Below are positions 1-10,305 of a DNA stretch of 64,000 bases, piece by piece. A program made the position numbers and the translations under genes. The stretch spans positions 8,032,736-8,096,735 of the forward strand of contig JAJEKV010000032.1 of the NCBI GenBank assembly GCA_021234155.1, in the 5' to 3' direction. The notes under the pieces were generated by a model that saw nothing but the letters and a program-made list of their open reading frames with translations, was not told the DNA's origin and searched no databases. Position 1 is the first letter of the stretch, and the number at the start of each line of letters is the position of its first letter. Source of the stretch: Isoetes taiwanensis (Eukaryota; Streptophyta; Lycopodiopsida; Isoetales; Isoetaceae).

Positions 1-1080
1 GTGCCCTATCTTGAGCTTTTCGCAATGCTTGCTTGCACTGCCGCAGGATTGCATCCATATCATGACGCATGTATGGCAACTTCGGTTCTAAGGCCACAAA
101 GAGAGTCATCCGAATCCCCGTATTATAAGCGAACTCTAGGTAGGGTAAATAATCCTCCCATCTAGACTGCTTCTCGTGGACAAAACTTCACAACATGTCC
201 ACGCTCATTTGCCCACCCGTTCGTGGATGATTTCCACCACTCATGTATAATCGGATCCTCAATCCTTTCATGAGATCTCTCTAGAAGTGACCCGTGAACT
301 TAGTATCTCGATCACTTACAATGGATAGGGGAATAGACAACTGCTACGTCATGCTCCGTAGCCTCCCTTTTTCTAATGCTATAAACTTAGCATACTTGGT
401 TAACCGATCCACTATTACCAAAATCTGAGTATGTTACCTAGTAGTTCTAGCGACTATGAAGTCCATACTCATGCTTTCCCAACGTTCATTGGTATAGGGA
501 GAGGTTGTAACAATCCCAGAGTTTTCGCATGATCCGCCTTCACCGCTTGACACACCAAGCAGTGACTTACCAAGTCCGTGACTTGATCTTGCAACTCTGG
601 CCAGTAGTAGAACCTTTTAACCAACTCATACGTCTTCCATTCACCTCCATGCCCAGCTTGTGGAGTGTCATGGTGCTCACATAGAATTGATTCCATAAGG
701 TCCCCACTCGAAGGAACATAAATCCTTCCTTTATAGAAATGCAACCTTCTTGCTCAGTCCGAGCTTGACCATTGCCAGATCTTGCTGATCCTCAGGATAT
801 GCATCCTTGATCCTTTGTATCAGATCACTTGCCAAAGTCGTCAAGGTATTTATATACTTAACCCCTGATAATGCATCGACAACTGGATTATTTTTGCCCG
901 GCATATACTCAATGGAAAAATGGAACTCATGAAGGAAGTCTAGCCACCTCGCCTGTCTCGGGCTAATTTCGGCTTGACTTTGCAAGAACCCTAGGTTTAT
1001 GGTCAGGATCGACGATAAACTTGCGCGGCTCTTGGCTCGTCCCAATACATAAGTAGTGCCTGCACGTCCCTAACATCCCA
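1..1080 (-). mobile_element. Ty3/gypsy RNase H C-terminus and integrase, partial
   Basis: Read on the minus strand, 1080 to about 860 gives the end of a gypsy RNase H domain, including a DPDHK-like stretch and ISPRQARWLDFLHEF followed by IEYMPGKNN. 744-469 gives the integrase zinc-binding domain with two His and two Cys (HHDTPQAGHGG, YYWPELQ, HCLVCQ). 480-1 gives the integrase catalytic core with MDFI and SDRDTKFT around the first two acidic residues and GGNHPRTGGQ near the third. Stops and frame changes break the frame, so it is inactive. The element runs off the left edge. The rest of its RT lies at 3690-4400 in the same orientation, so the pair looks like one element split by a later insertion. 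Confidence 0.85.
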
Positions 1081-1176
1081 CACCATATTCTATGCACTTT
1101 CTATGTATAGCAATACAAAAAATCGACCCTCCCCTTTTTAATATGTCAATATTTACCCATAGTTTTTTTCAAAGAT

Positions 1177-1425
1177 AGCTTTTTTAAATGGGACACTATA
1201 TACTATGTATTTTGTAATTTCTAATAAGCACAATATACTATATGACTACAAAATGAGAAGCTTTTTTAAATGGGACACTATATACTATGTATTTTGTAAT
1301 TTCTAATAAGCACAATATACTATATGACTACAAAATGATAAACTTTTTTAAATGGGACACTATATACTATGTATTTATTAATAAGCACAATATCCTATAT
1401 ACTATGTATTTTCTATGAAAAAATA
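1177..1425. repeat. AT-rich 82-bp tandem repeat, about 2.7 copies
   Basis: The string TTTTTTAAATGGGACAC starts at 1180, 1262 and 1344, giving an exact 82-bp period. The first two units are almost identical and the third is shortened before TTAATAAGCACAATATCC. The following 1380-1450 holds short repeats of TATTTTCTATGAAAAAATA. No coding signal is visible. Confidence 0.85.
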
Positions 1426-1450
1426 CACTCCCTATATATTTTCTATGAAA

Positions 1451-2058
1451 AAATAGACCGTCACAAACTCTAAACGAGCATACAATCCATGCTGGAAATG
1501 ATGTTCTAGTACGGACACAAAACTTGCCATAACTAATATGGCATAAAACTTGCCAAATATGACTAGAACTTGCGGAAAATGTAACAAATAAATCCTCTAT
1601 TTCTTTGGAATCTTTATTGTTCTTTTTACTCTACCCCGCTTTTTTTTCCCCCTCATTTTCGAAATTTGAATTTGGTACATACCTTTTGGTCCTGCTCTTT
1701 TCCACGATGGTTTCCCCTGCTGAAGACCCGGCCATGGCGATGGCAGTCTCTTTTTACTCCTTCTCGAAGCTATTTCGGGCAGTAACACATGATTTTTCAT
1801 CAAGCCGTGCCCAGGAACTGTGCCGTGCATAGCTTCTTGCAAGAAACAGGGGATTAAATGAGCCTTAGCAGATTATATGAACAAGATCCGGCAGATGGGT
1901 GCTGCAGCCGAAGGCCCGACTGCTCATACTTGTTCGTCGCGCCAAGGGAGCGGGGGGAGCAGCGGCAGGAAAAACACTACGAGCTGAAGAAGCAGAGCAG
2001 CGTTTTTGGGATGCCAGCGCCCCGGGTGTGGCCGCCACCTTACTCCCTGCATCTGTAA
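1451..2058. other. No firm gene; weak open frames
   Basis: Open frames occur on both strands at 1605-1842 and on the plus strand at 1858-2099, but none shows a recognisable domain. The frame at 1899-2099 (Ala/Gly/Arg-rich, then RFWDASAPGVAATLLP) could be the upstream part of the Lys-rich coding remnant that starts at 2059, shifted by one frame. Confidence 0.3.
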
Positions 2059-2559
2059 ATTTGCGGAACCCTTGCCAAAAAGGCCAAGAAATCTGTTAAA
2101 AAATCTCTTCCTCCTCCTGCTGTTCCTACTCCGGCCAAATCCCCTGTTTCTGCCCCTCGCGCTCCATCTCTGGCTCCTAAGAAAGCTTTCAAGCCTGGAC
2201 CCAAGTCGAAAAAAACTCCTGCCAAGTCTAAAACTCCAAAGGCCAAGAAATCTGCAAAGAAATCTGCCCCCAAATCTTCAACTCCGGCCAAGGAAGAGAA
2301 GAAGCATGCCCCCTCAACCCCTGCTGCTTCGATCAAAAGCTCTGTCCTTGAATCATCCCCTAAATCTACCAGATCTGCCTCTTCTGCTGCTGCATTAGTC
2401 CCAATTGTCTCCACTCCAAGTTTTGCTGCAAAATCTGCCAAGAAAAACACTCGGTCGACATCAAATATATGGGGATTTGCGGAGGATTTCTTGCCTTATT
2501 TCCTTGCATATATAATGGGCATTGCCTGGCCCTTTCCTCTGCAGAAACCCAACTTGTAA
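2059..2559 (+). pseudogene. Lys/Pro/Ala/Ser-rich frame resembling a linker-histone tail
   Basis: This frame is open from 2059 to the TAA at 2557-2559 and has no ATG at its start. It encodes repeated AKKSAKKS, TPAKSKTPKAKK and PKSKKTPAK blocks, the composition of a histone H1 C-terminal tail or a similar basic nuclear protein. The globular winged-helix domain of H1 is not visible upstream, so the assignment rests on composition alone. It ends just before the MYB start, and the two may have been carried in together. Any SPKK-rich protein could look like this. Confidence 0.4.
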
Positions 2560-2614
2560 GCTCCTGGCTATGACAGAAACCCAAATCGTCGTACTTCCGC
2601 CCAAGCTCCTGGCT

Positions 2615-2999
2615 ATGGCTTCCCCCTTCCGGCCCTCTTGCACCTGCGGATGCGCCCATCAGCCATCCCTTAACAAAGGCCCCTGGACCCCTGAAGAAGA
2701 TCGCATCCTTTCGGATTATATTTCTACGCATAGTGACCATGGTAACTGGCGTAAGCTCCCCACCGCTGCTGGTACTTTTGCTTTTCCTTTCAATCTTTTC
2801 CTTGTTCAGTTGTTTCTTCTTGCATTTTTTTTCTTGGTTTTTTCTTCATCTGAATTGATCTGTTTCTGTTCAGGCCTTATGCGATGCGGTAAGAGCTGTA
2901 GATTGCGCTGGCGTAACTATCTCAGGCCGGATTTGAAAAGGGGTGAATTCGATGAAGATGAGGATTGATCATCCAGCTACACGCTCTTCTTGGCAACAG
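2615..2999 (+). pseudogene. R2R3-MYB transcription factor fragment (R2 repeat and start of R3), frameshifted
   Basis: Exon 1 (2615-2771) encodes [28 protein letters not shown]. Exon 2 (2874-2999) continues [23 protein letters not shown]. The three R2 tryptophans are present (KGPW, GNW, RLRW). The intron at 2772-2873 begins GT, ends TTCTGTTCAG and sits at the conserved first intron position of plant R2R3-MYB genes. After EDED a TGA appears at about 2966. Skipping one base restores [12 protein letters not shown], the expected R3 start, so a single-base loss caused the stop. A second conserved donor, ACAG|GTTCAA, lies at 2999/3000, but no R3 exon follows. It is therefore a truncated, non-functional MYB copy. 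A small duplication of CTCCTGGCTATG precedes the start. Confidence 0.87.
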
Positions 3000-3066
3000 G
3001 TTCAAATTCATCTTGATGCAGCCTCTTAACTGCACATGTTTTACTTAATCTGCCCCAGGTTTCCAA

Positions 3067-3178
3067 TGAGGGGATTTATGTTTTTCCAATTCTCGACTCA
3101 GTAGTCGAGAAGAGAAGAGAATGAGGGGATTTATGTTTCTCCAATTCTCGACTCAGTAGTCGAGTCGAGAAGAGAATG
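3067..3178. repeat. Tandem duplication of about 56 bp
   Basis: Two adjacent copies share GAGGGGATTTATGTTT and CCAATTCTCGACTCAGTAGTCGAG, the latter partly palindromic. They differ by one substitution and a short TCGAG insertion. Confidence 0.85.
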
Positions 3179-3179
3179 G

Positions 3180-3570
3180 TTTATATTTTTTTTATTAATT
3201 ATTTATTTAATTAAATTATTTTATATTTAATTAAATTAATTATTAATTATATTTTGATATTAATTATTTTTAATCTCAATGGATACGTTCCCTTTATTAT
3301 TTTGGCTTTCCCCTCCCCCCTTCCCCACTCTCCCCCGTCCCCCTTCACCTCTTTCCCCAACTCTTCCCCTTGCCCCCTCTTCTCACTCCCCTTGCCCCCT
3401 CTTCTCACCCCCCTTTCCGAACTTCCTCTCATCCCCCTTCTTCTAACTTATCCCCTTCCATGACTTCTCTCAACTTCTCCCCCAACTTCTCCCCTTCCCC
3501 TGCCCCTTTCGATCTCACCTCGCTCAACTTTCTCAACTATTTATTTGGAAATTCTGTAAGAAAATATTAT
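3180..3570. repeat. AT-rich then polypyrimidine low-complexity tract
   Basis: 3180-3280 is almost pure A/T built from TTAATTA units. 3300-3520 is C/T-rich with CCCCTTGCCCCCTCTTCTCAC repeated in tandem. Open frames here are by-products of the composition. Confidence 0.8.
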
Positions 3571-3689
3571 GAACCAGTCCTTGTTATATGATGTGAAAAT
3601 CTAACAACGATTGAATGTAAAACTTAAATTTTGTCAGTATGAGTCCCATTTTCAGTCTGAGTCCCAAATTTCGAGATTTGACCCACTTT

Positions 3690-4400
3690 AATTAAATACG
3701 ACTTATTAGTACTGCTCCTAACGCTTGGCCACAAACGTTAGTATAGACCTCAAATGCCTGATTCAAATCCGACACTTTTAGCACAGGCTCACTAGCAAAT
3801 CCTTAACACGCCAAAACGCCTCTTGTTGCTCTCTCCCCCACACAAAATCGTGATCTTTTTCCAAAAGATTGGTGAGAGGAGCAACAACTTTAGAAAATTT
3901 AAGTACAAATTTACGGTAGTACGTGGCTAACCCACTCTGCCACGTTTTCCGGTAGGAGCCATTGTTGTACCACTTGTATTACTGGCGGAATCTGATGATA
4001 TCCATTGCGGAGGTCCATCTCGGTAAACCATTTGGCACCCCCAAGATGATCCAGAATATCATCAACCCGGTTAATCTATGCAGATCCGCATAGTACCGTC
4101 CATTTTCTTAACAAGCAAAACGGTTCCCTCACTTGTTTTTTTTTTAAGCTCTTCAAGTTTAAAATGATATGGAGCACGCACCATTGGCTTAACCCCTGGT
4201 TCAAGCACAATTTTATGCTCAACCCCCGAGAAGGTGGTGGCCTTTGCGGCAACTCCCTTCTGGGAACACGTCTTTAAATCTTTCCAAAAGATTTCGTAAT
4301 TCTTGATTTACATCCCGAGAATTACAAGACCCAACCATGTCATCATCCGGCATATCCGTTAAGAAAGAACTATATTCTTACATGCAATTCCCAATTGCAT
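3690..4400 (-). mobile_element. Ty3/gypsy reverse transcriptase, degraded
   Basis: Minus-strand frames from 4380 downward give [53 protein letters not shown] and [11 protein letters not shown]. These are the N-terminal half of a gypsy RT, including the first catalytic Asp. They continue with [33 protein letters not shown] and NQAFEVYTN near the RT/RNase H junction. Several frame changes are needed. It precedes the RNase H/integrase piece at 1-1080 in element order. The YVDD-bearing middle of the RT is not recognisable. Confidence 0.8.
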
Positions 4401-4800
4401 TCTTTCCTAAACACGGACTTGTAAGTGTCCTAAGAATATAACCCAAGTGCCCTTAAATTGCCCGAGGCAATTACATGGCTTAAACCTTTAAAGGTTTACA
4501 TGACTTGAAATTATTCCTTGATCTTGACCAATTTCTGGTCATTGGGAGTGTGCCCTATGTTTACTTCGAAAAGTCGAACATGCAACTTTCCCATTAGATA
4601 GCATTATCTATTTCCTCATAAGAATTTGATCCACTGAGTCGACCCCGTCGCTTAGCCAAAATTCCTATGATTTTAATCCTTTTTCACACGACCTAACTAG
4701 GTGCATACAAGGATTAATTTTAAGATGTTAAGATATTCCAATATCCTTCCCATCTTGTAAGTTTTATATATTATCAAAATATACTTACCCAAATTATAAA
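4401..4800. other. No gene seen
   Basis: This AT-rich sequence lies upstream, in element order, of the gypsy RT. It may be decayed protease or gag sequence, but no motif supports that. Confidence 0.4.
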
Positions 4801-4859
4801 TGCACCTATTGCATTATAACCTAAAAATTGAAATATATATAAAAAAAACATTGTATCTG

Positions 4860-5430
4860 TCAGAAAGGCCATACAGAAAAATGGTTAGACGAAAAAGGTA
4901 TAAATATGAGGAAGACAAACAGGTTGCATTTGGGAAGAATATAATTGCAACACCTCGAAAGTTTTGGGGGAATCTAAAAAGCAAAGGGGGCCAAACAAAA
5001 ATTCAAGTAGACGCTGACTTGTTAGTTGAACATCTCACTAAATTGTATCACTTACAAGGTCAAGATGGGAGGATGCCAGGAGGAAATGTATATGAACATT
5101 CACGGAAAAGGAGATAGAAGAGGGTATAAGCCGACTAGCCAATGGGAAAGCCATAGATGCTGCCTTTCTGTTGAAATGATTAAATGGGCTGGGCCACAGA
5201 GCTGAAAGTTATTACCCAAATGTTTAACGATGTTGTTCAGGAAGGCCGCCCACCAGCATGGCAAATAAATAGAGTGACACCTACTCACAAAGCTGGAGAT
5301 ATGGGGAACCCAGGTAATTACAGAATGGTAATTACAGAATGGTAATGGTAGGAAGTCTTTTTGCAAAATTGTTTGCCATAATTCTGGAAAGAAAAATCAG
5401 CTCATGGACGGAGGAATAAGGGTTTGGAGG
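4860..5430 (+). mobile_element. Non-LTR retrotransposon RT fragment
   Basis: Plus-strand frames give KFWGNLKSKGG, LVEHLTKLYH, EIEEGISRLANGKAID, then after a frame change LKVITQMFNDVVQEGRPPAW, INRVTP and HKAGDMGNPGNYR. These are the linker and first RT blocks of a LINE. A duplicated TTACAGAATGG (5320-5343) breaks the NYR region. The YADD core is absent, so only the N-terminal part of the RT survives. Confidence 0.7.
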
Positions 5431-5478
5431 AAACTGACAGATGTGGTTACAAAATGGGTGAGGAAGAAACTTTATGAT

Positions 5479-6768
5479 GATCACGATCAGCCCTCAGAAA
5501 ACCAAGCAAAGACTTTTTCAATAGAACTTGGCTCAAATACCTTCAGGGCATGTCGAATGCACAACTGGACCAGTGGCTAGATGAAATTCTAGAAAGAAAG
5601 ACTTACCTCAAAGTGCAATCTGGATATTCCGGCAGGTTTGATTGCAAGCAAAGGGCAACAGATATAAGAACATTAACCTTCGTGAGGAGGAAAATTTTGT
5701 CTTATGCCAGCAGCATCCTCGGGAAAGAATACACATTTTTTGAAGAGCCACTCCAAGATTTTCCAGATTTCACAGAACAACGGATACTAGATATTGCTGG
5801 GGCTGACGTCGAGTACGTGAAGAGCAATTGGAACAAAGATCACGTATTTGGTAACTTGCCCATTTCTTTTCTGGAACCTATCAGGTCAATATTGACGCTA
5901 GAAGAGCCAGAAAAATGAAGGAGAAGAACAATATTGTTCACTTGGTCAGGAAAGAGGGTATTCCGGTGTCCGCCAGCATTTCTGAGAATGCAACCTTGGC
6001 CTTCATTGATCTTCATGGTATAACCAAAGTATGGGAATGCAAGAGATACTTGGAGCGGTTTACAAGGATATCCAACATGACAACAACAAAAGTTTATCAC
6101 ATGGTTATACTAATGTGCTCTCCCAGTTTGCCGAACTGTTTATATAGCCAGAACCAAGTTCACGGGGGTAGGCAGAGGAGGAGAATGAACAAGAGGGTGA
6201 AACTTCAAAAATCAATCTCAGAAACCCCAGGCACAGACTTGTCTAATTTGGATCAAAATTTGCAAGGGCTGGATGAGAAGAGCTATGAGGAACGGATGCA
6301 GGAGACGGAAAGACTACTAGAGTCCACTGAGAAAGGTATTGAAGCCTTAGAATATACTTTTCAAAAGCTTCAGAATCTTAATAAGTTTCTTCATCGCGCA
6401 CTACCCATGGTTAGAGGGGGAGCTGGTTTCGAGTATATTGGCGTTGATGATTTTGAAAAGGAGGAGGTCCAAGAAGGTGGAACCCAGGAGCACGATAATG
6501 CCTCCAAAAATTAAAAATATTTCATGCAACTGAGTTCATACATAAGCTACAACGGGAGTTGCTTGGATCTCAAGTCCCCGGCGATTCAGAATCAGTCCCA
6601 ATAACCCAACATGTACAGAATATCGCTCAGGATATGAAAATTGATGTGCCAGATGTGACCGGCTATTCAAAGATGGACACCTCCCAGGCGATAGGAATTG
6701 GGAGAGAGCATGTTCTGTGGATAGCCAAAGAACTTGGTGTGACACCTGATTCTGTATCAAAAACTTAA
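5479..6768 (+). pseudogene. Unidentified coding region in three consecutive frames
   Basis: Three long open frames follow head to tail. 5550-5918 (open from 5479) encodes MSNAQLDQWLDEILERK and ends EEPEK. 5915-6514 overlaps it by ATGA and contains an acidic, coiled-coil-like part (KSYEERMQETERLLESTEKGI) and a Glu/Gly-rich end. A third frame, open from about 6499 with no ATG, ends at 6768 with GREHVLWIAKELGVTPDSVSKT. Codon use and composition look like real protein, and the frame breaks look like single indels or unrecognised introns. It follows the LINE fragment directly and could be part of a mobile element or a captured host gene. I do not recognise the family. Confidence 0.45.
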
Positions 6769-6775
6769 TGATTTT

Positions 6776-7190
6776 ATCGCTCAAGCAATCTTGTATCTGA
6801 TATAGCATATAATAAATAGGAATGACCAATTTTGGATACTCAATTCTGTTTGTCATTTGTTAATGCCATCTATGCTTGAGTAGTCGAGAACATCGCCGTG
6901 GCGATTCTTTTTAGCATATTTTTATTAAAAAAGTGTCGTGTACTATTACTATGAATAACTTTTATCCTTTTTTAATTTTTGAAACAGTTAACGAAGTTAC
7001 TCATTTATTGCAAAAAAGTTTCGTCTTCGCGATTCTCACAATCATTTTAGCATCTGCCTCGCATGTGTTTTTAGTTGAGCAAGGGCGTGGGATAGTTCCC
7101 TTGAATGCAATTTCACACACGCTATAATTCCCTGGCAGAAACCCTAGGATAAGTCGCCAACTTCTACTTCACAATGACCATATTTTTGGT
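6776..7190. other. No gene seen
   Basis: AT-rich sequence with short frames only and no motif. Confidence 0.4.
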
Positions 7191-7191
7191 C

Positions 7192-7463
7192 GTGTGGGTA
7201 GCGTTCGACCTATTTCGTGCTCAAGTAGAATTTTAAATTTCTCGAAGTAATTAATGTTTGCTTCTAATCCGTGAGATCTTGCAAGAATTCGACAAGGAGA
7301 AGCGAGTAACATATGACATGTTGCTTGCATTACAAGAAGCAGCTGAGCAGAGGCTGGTGCAGCATTTTGAAGACTTTTTAGCATGTGCTCTTCATGCGAA
7401 AAGAGTACGTGCATGCCCAGAGATATGAAGTTGGCCAGATTTATAAAGAAGGAAGACTGTTAA
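7192..7463 (+). pseudogene. Histone H3-family fragment, decayed
   Basis: From 7255 the frame reads LLLIREILQEFDKEKR, then LLALQEAAE, LVQHFEDF, LACALHAKRV. These line up with the H3 fold LVREIAQDF..VLALQEAAEAYLVGLFED..LCAIHAKRV. A TGA at 7426-7428 ends the frame. One base earlier in phase, DMKLARFIKKEDC and TAA complete the usual RDxxLARRIRG tail. 7192-7254 holds a weaker, frame-broken match to the alphaN region. Substitutions in loop 1 and the changed C-terminal tail resemble a centromeric or other divergent H3 more than canonical H3, but that cannot be settled here. No intact start is seen. Confidence 0.7.
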
Positions 7464-8735
7464 AAATATGTACATATAAATTTTTGTAAATATAAAAATT
7501 GTTGTTTAAATTGAGTTGCAAAGTGTAATAATATATTTGATGTGGTTGTATTGATGGCATGTGTAACTTGTATTAATTAATTTGGGCAAAAAGTGACCTA
7601 ATAGACCCCACCCCACACAGAGTGCGCCAGGGCCCCAAGTTAAAATTTAACTCGGCCCTCTCGCACACTGTATGAGTGTTTGCTCATTGATATATGCCTA
7701 GACAAGTCCAAAACCAGAAACTAAGGGCGTAGCTCGACTTAACTCCGTGAGATAAGCAAGATTCTGCCCTCATACCAAAATGCACAAACATGCCTCGTTG
7801 CTTCAAACGGTAAAAAGTCTGTATTTGTTTACATTTGTGGGCCCTAGGAACATAATGTAACTTGAAAGCCTTAGCAAAGATTTTAATTTTATATATGCCC
7901 CTATTCAAACCATGGGATCTAACATATCCCTTACACCAAATCCGGGCGGATTTGGTGAGATTGATGGTAGCCACTTTACCAATGTCTCTTAAGGTCATCC
8001 CATAGGACTAAACAAACTCGCACATCTCATCTGATCAGACTCTGCATCTATGCCTGAGCGGGAGATGCCTGAAAACTGGGCAAGTTTACGATTCTTCCAT
8101 ATGTTGGTTATGGCAGAATCCACCATTTTCTACGGGATTTATCTTGCTCTTGTTTCGAGGCTGTGGAATTCGAAGAATAAGAAGAGTCTGAGGGATCCGA
8201 ACTGTTATCTTAGGATGAAAAACTGCGGGCACGTTTAGAACATGTCAGCATAATTGGATCACATGCCAGTGCTGGTGGCGGCGCTTGAGGGACCTCAATT
8301 GCGGGCACTTTTGGTCCGTCTTCTTGAATCATAGGACATGTTGGTCGTTGCAAAACATTGTGCTGAAGCTGAACCATCTGATACTTGATAAGCTCTTGTT
8401 CAGGTGTCAAGCATCTAGGGTCTACTCGAGTAGCTCAAGACGGGTTTCATATACCATCTATAGCATAGAGAAAAGAATGGGTTATAAATGAGAGCTAGGT
8501 ATGAGTCACTTCAAAAAAAAAAAAAAAATGATTACACATACCTAGAGATCATCCACACCACAACAATATGGCAACAAACATAGTTTATGAGAGTTATAGG
8601 ATATATTATTCAAAATCATCACCATGGTGGTTACAACCGAATTAAATGCCCGAAGACTTAGGCAATGGTAAGTTAAAACATATGAAACTAAGAACTGGGG
8701 CCAACGTCTTCTTGCATCGAAACATGAAGCTCTGG
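7464..8735. other. No supported gene
   Basis: A 16-base A run lies near 8513-8528 and might mark the 3' end of a retroposed sequence. Minus-strand 7684-7998 and plus-strand 8050-8238 are open but show no known motif. Confidence 0.35.
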
Positions 8736-9524
8736 TTATCGCCGATGTAGAAGTAGCGTGATGCCTAGACTAACAGATAGAGTAGCTTCCGACGCCACCT
8801 CTGGTGTGAATGCGATGATCAATGGTGCTACCACGAGCAACTTCATGCTCATCCAGGTGGCAATGTCCTGGCCCAGGGTGGTGAGGGCAAAGTCTCGGTG
8901 TACCAACACAAGGGTAACCGTATGGCAATTGAGCTTCTTATGGCCTGCCAAGGTGGATAAGGCACGAGGTGCCCACCGGGATGCTTCGACCTCAGGGGCA
9001 AGGTCCTTAGCAATGAAGAGGACCTGCCCTTGCCTAAAGGCCGAGAGGAAGAATCACGTGAGGTGAATCCCCAAGGCCTTTACTGCTGGAATGACCAAGG
9101 TTGCTATCTTCTTCTCAAAATTTAGTGTAACCTGTTCTTCCTTGGCCTCTTGTATCTCCTCTTTGAGGTGTTCATTGTCATCAAATAGGTCTTCCCCTTC
9201 CTCGTCAGTCTCCATAAGAATATCAACATTGTTAATGTTAGGGATGTGAGGTCCCATTGTGGCAAACGCTACATTGGAAGGTTGGGAAGGAGCATCTTGT
9301 AACATAAGATGTCGGAGGCTCAGAAGAATGTCAACAGGCTCAATATCTTGCTGATAGAATTTTAGCAAATTCTGAACTTGTGGCGGATCTAAGAAAGTCT
9401 GGATAAGTTGCAATGATCTAAACGCTGACAAATTCATGTGTGAAGGGTGCATGCTTGGGAAATTAACAGGCTGCCATTCTTGAAGTAAAAAACAGGAGCA
9501 AAAGATGTACTTGAATTTGTACAC
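8736..9524 (-). pseudogene. Unidentified minus-strand coding frame with one internal stop
   Basis: One frame runs from 9524 to 8736 and is interrupted only by a TGA at 9054-9056. The first part (156 aa) has LNLSAF-like hydrophobic stretches and an acidic segment, METDEEGEDLFDDNEHLKEE, with coiled-coil character. The second part has two hydrophobic stretches (MKLLVVAPLIIAF, LSVSLGITLLL). The shared frame across the stop argues for one former protein. Its family is not recognised, and 9505-9524 overlaps the copia integrase on the other strand. Confidence 0.35.
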
Positions 9525-9868
9525 ACAGACCTATGTCGCCCATTAGATGTCAAAGGAAGGACAAATAATAGGTATTTCATTTCTTTCATTGATGACTATA
9601 GTAGAAAATATAAGTGCTACATGGATCGAAAGAAAATCTCAGGCACTAAATTCCTTCAAACAGTACGTTATGGAAATGGAAAGGGAATCAAGAAAAAAGT
9701 TGAAATGTATTTGATCTGATAGAGGAGGGGAATACCTATCAGCCAACTTTAAACTTTTTTGTATTGCCATTGGCATTAGAAGACAACTAACTTGCAGGTA
9801 TAGTCCTCAACAAAATGGAGTAGCTGAAAGAAAAAGATAGACCATTATGGATACTGTGAGATCTAGAT
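9505..9868 (+). mobile_element. Ty1/copia integrase core fragment
   Basis: Frames on the plus strand read HTDLCRPLDVKGR, NNRYFISFIDDYSRK, SDRGGEYLSANF and RYSPQQNGVAERKR, then IMDTVRS. These carry the D-D-E catalytic residues of a copia integrase. At least two frame changes and a stop interrupt it. It stops abruptly at 9868, where the dispersed leader-like repeat begins. Confidence 0.85.
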
Positions 9869-10305
9869 GAATTTTGTGTTTGTTGAAAGATTTCTCATGT
9901 GTCATGCAAAGGTGCCAAGATTTTTATTGACTTTTAATGCCAAGATCGTTGTTGATTTTTTCAGTATTCTCTCGAAGACCATTTAAGCATACATATTGTA
10001 ATTGTTCCATGCAACTAGAACTTTCTACTATCATCAAGTCGGGGTGTCTCAACTATAACTTACCATCAAGTGGGATGCCTCAATGGGATCATGGATGCAA
10101 GGGATATGGATAGAGAAACTCTTTTGACATTCTAAGTTTGACCACTCTTGGAATCCAATATGTGGAGTGCATATTTTTTATAGCTTTCGCACTAATTGCA
10201 TTAGAATATGTGCGAACTAAATGAACCAAGATATACCATAAAAGGGAACTTACTAAAGGCATTATCATAGAGGCATTTATTGAACCACTATTAGGAGCAT
10301 AGACA
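9869..10305 (+). repeat. Dispersed copia-associated repeat, copy 1
   Basis: About 430 bp starting ATGAATTTTGTGTTTG and containing GTCATGCAAAGGTGCCAAG and CATGGATGCAAGGGATATGG. It recurs at 12915-13263 and 25625-26008. In this copy it directly follows the truncated copia integrase. In the other two it follows an LTR and a putative primer-binding site. It is therefore probably the untranslated leader or early internal region of the same copia family. Confidence 0.8.

Noticed and set aside
1605-1842. Overlapping open frames on both strands upstream of the Lys-rich region
   Set aside because: No domain, and compositional bias explains both.
3247-3591. Open frames in the C/T-rich tract
   Set aside because: Low-complexity Pro/Leu or Gly/Arg repeats from simple sequence.
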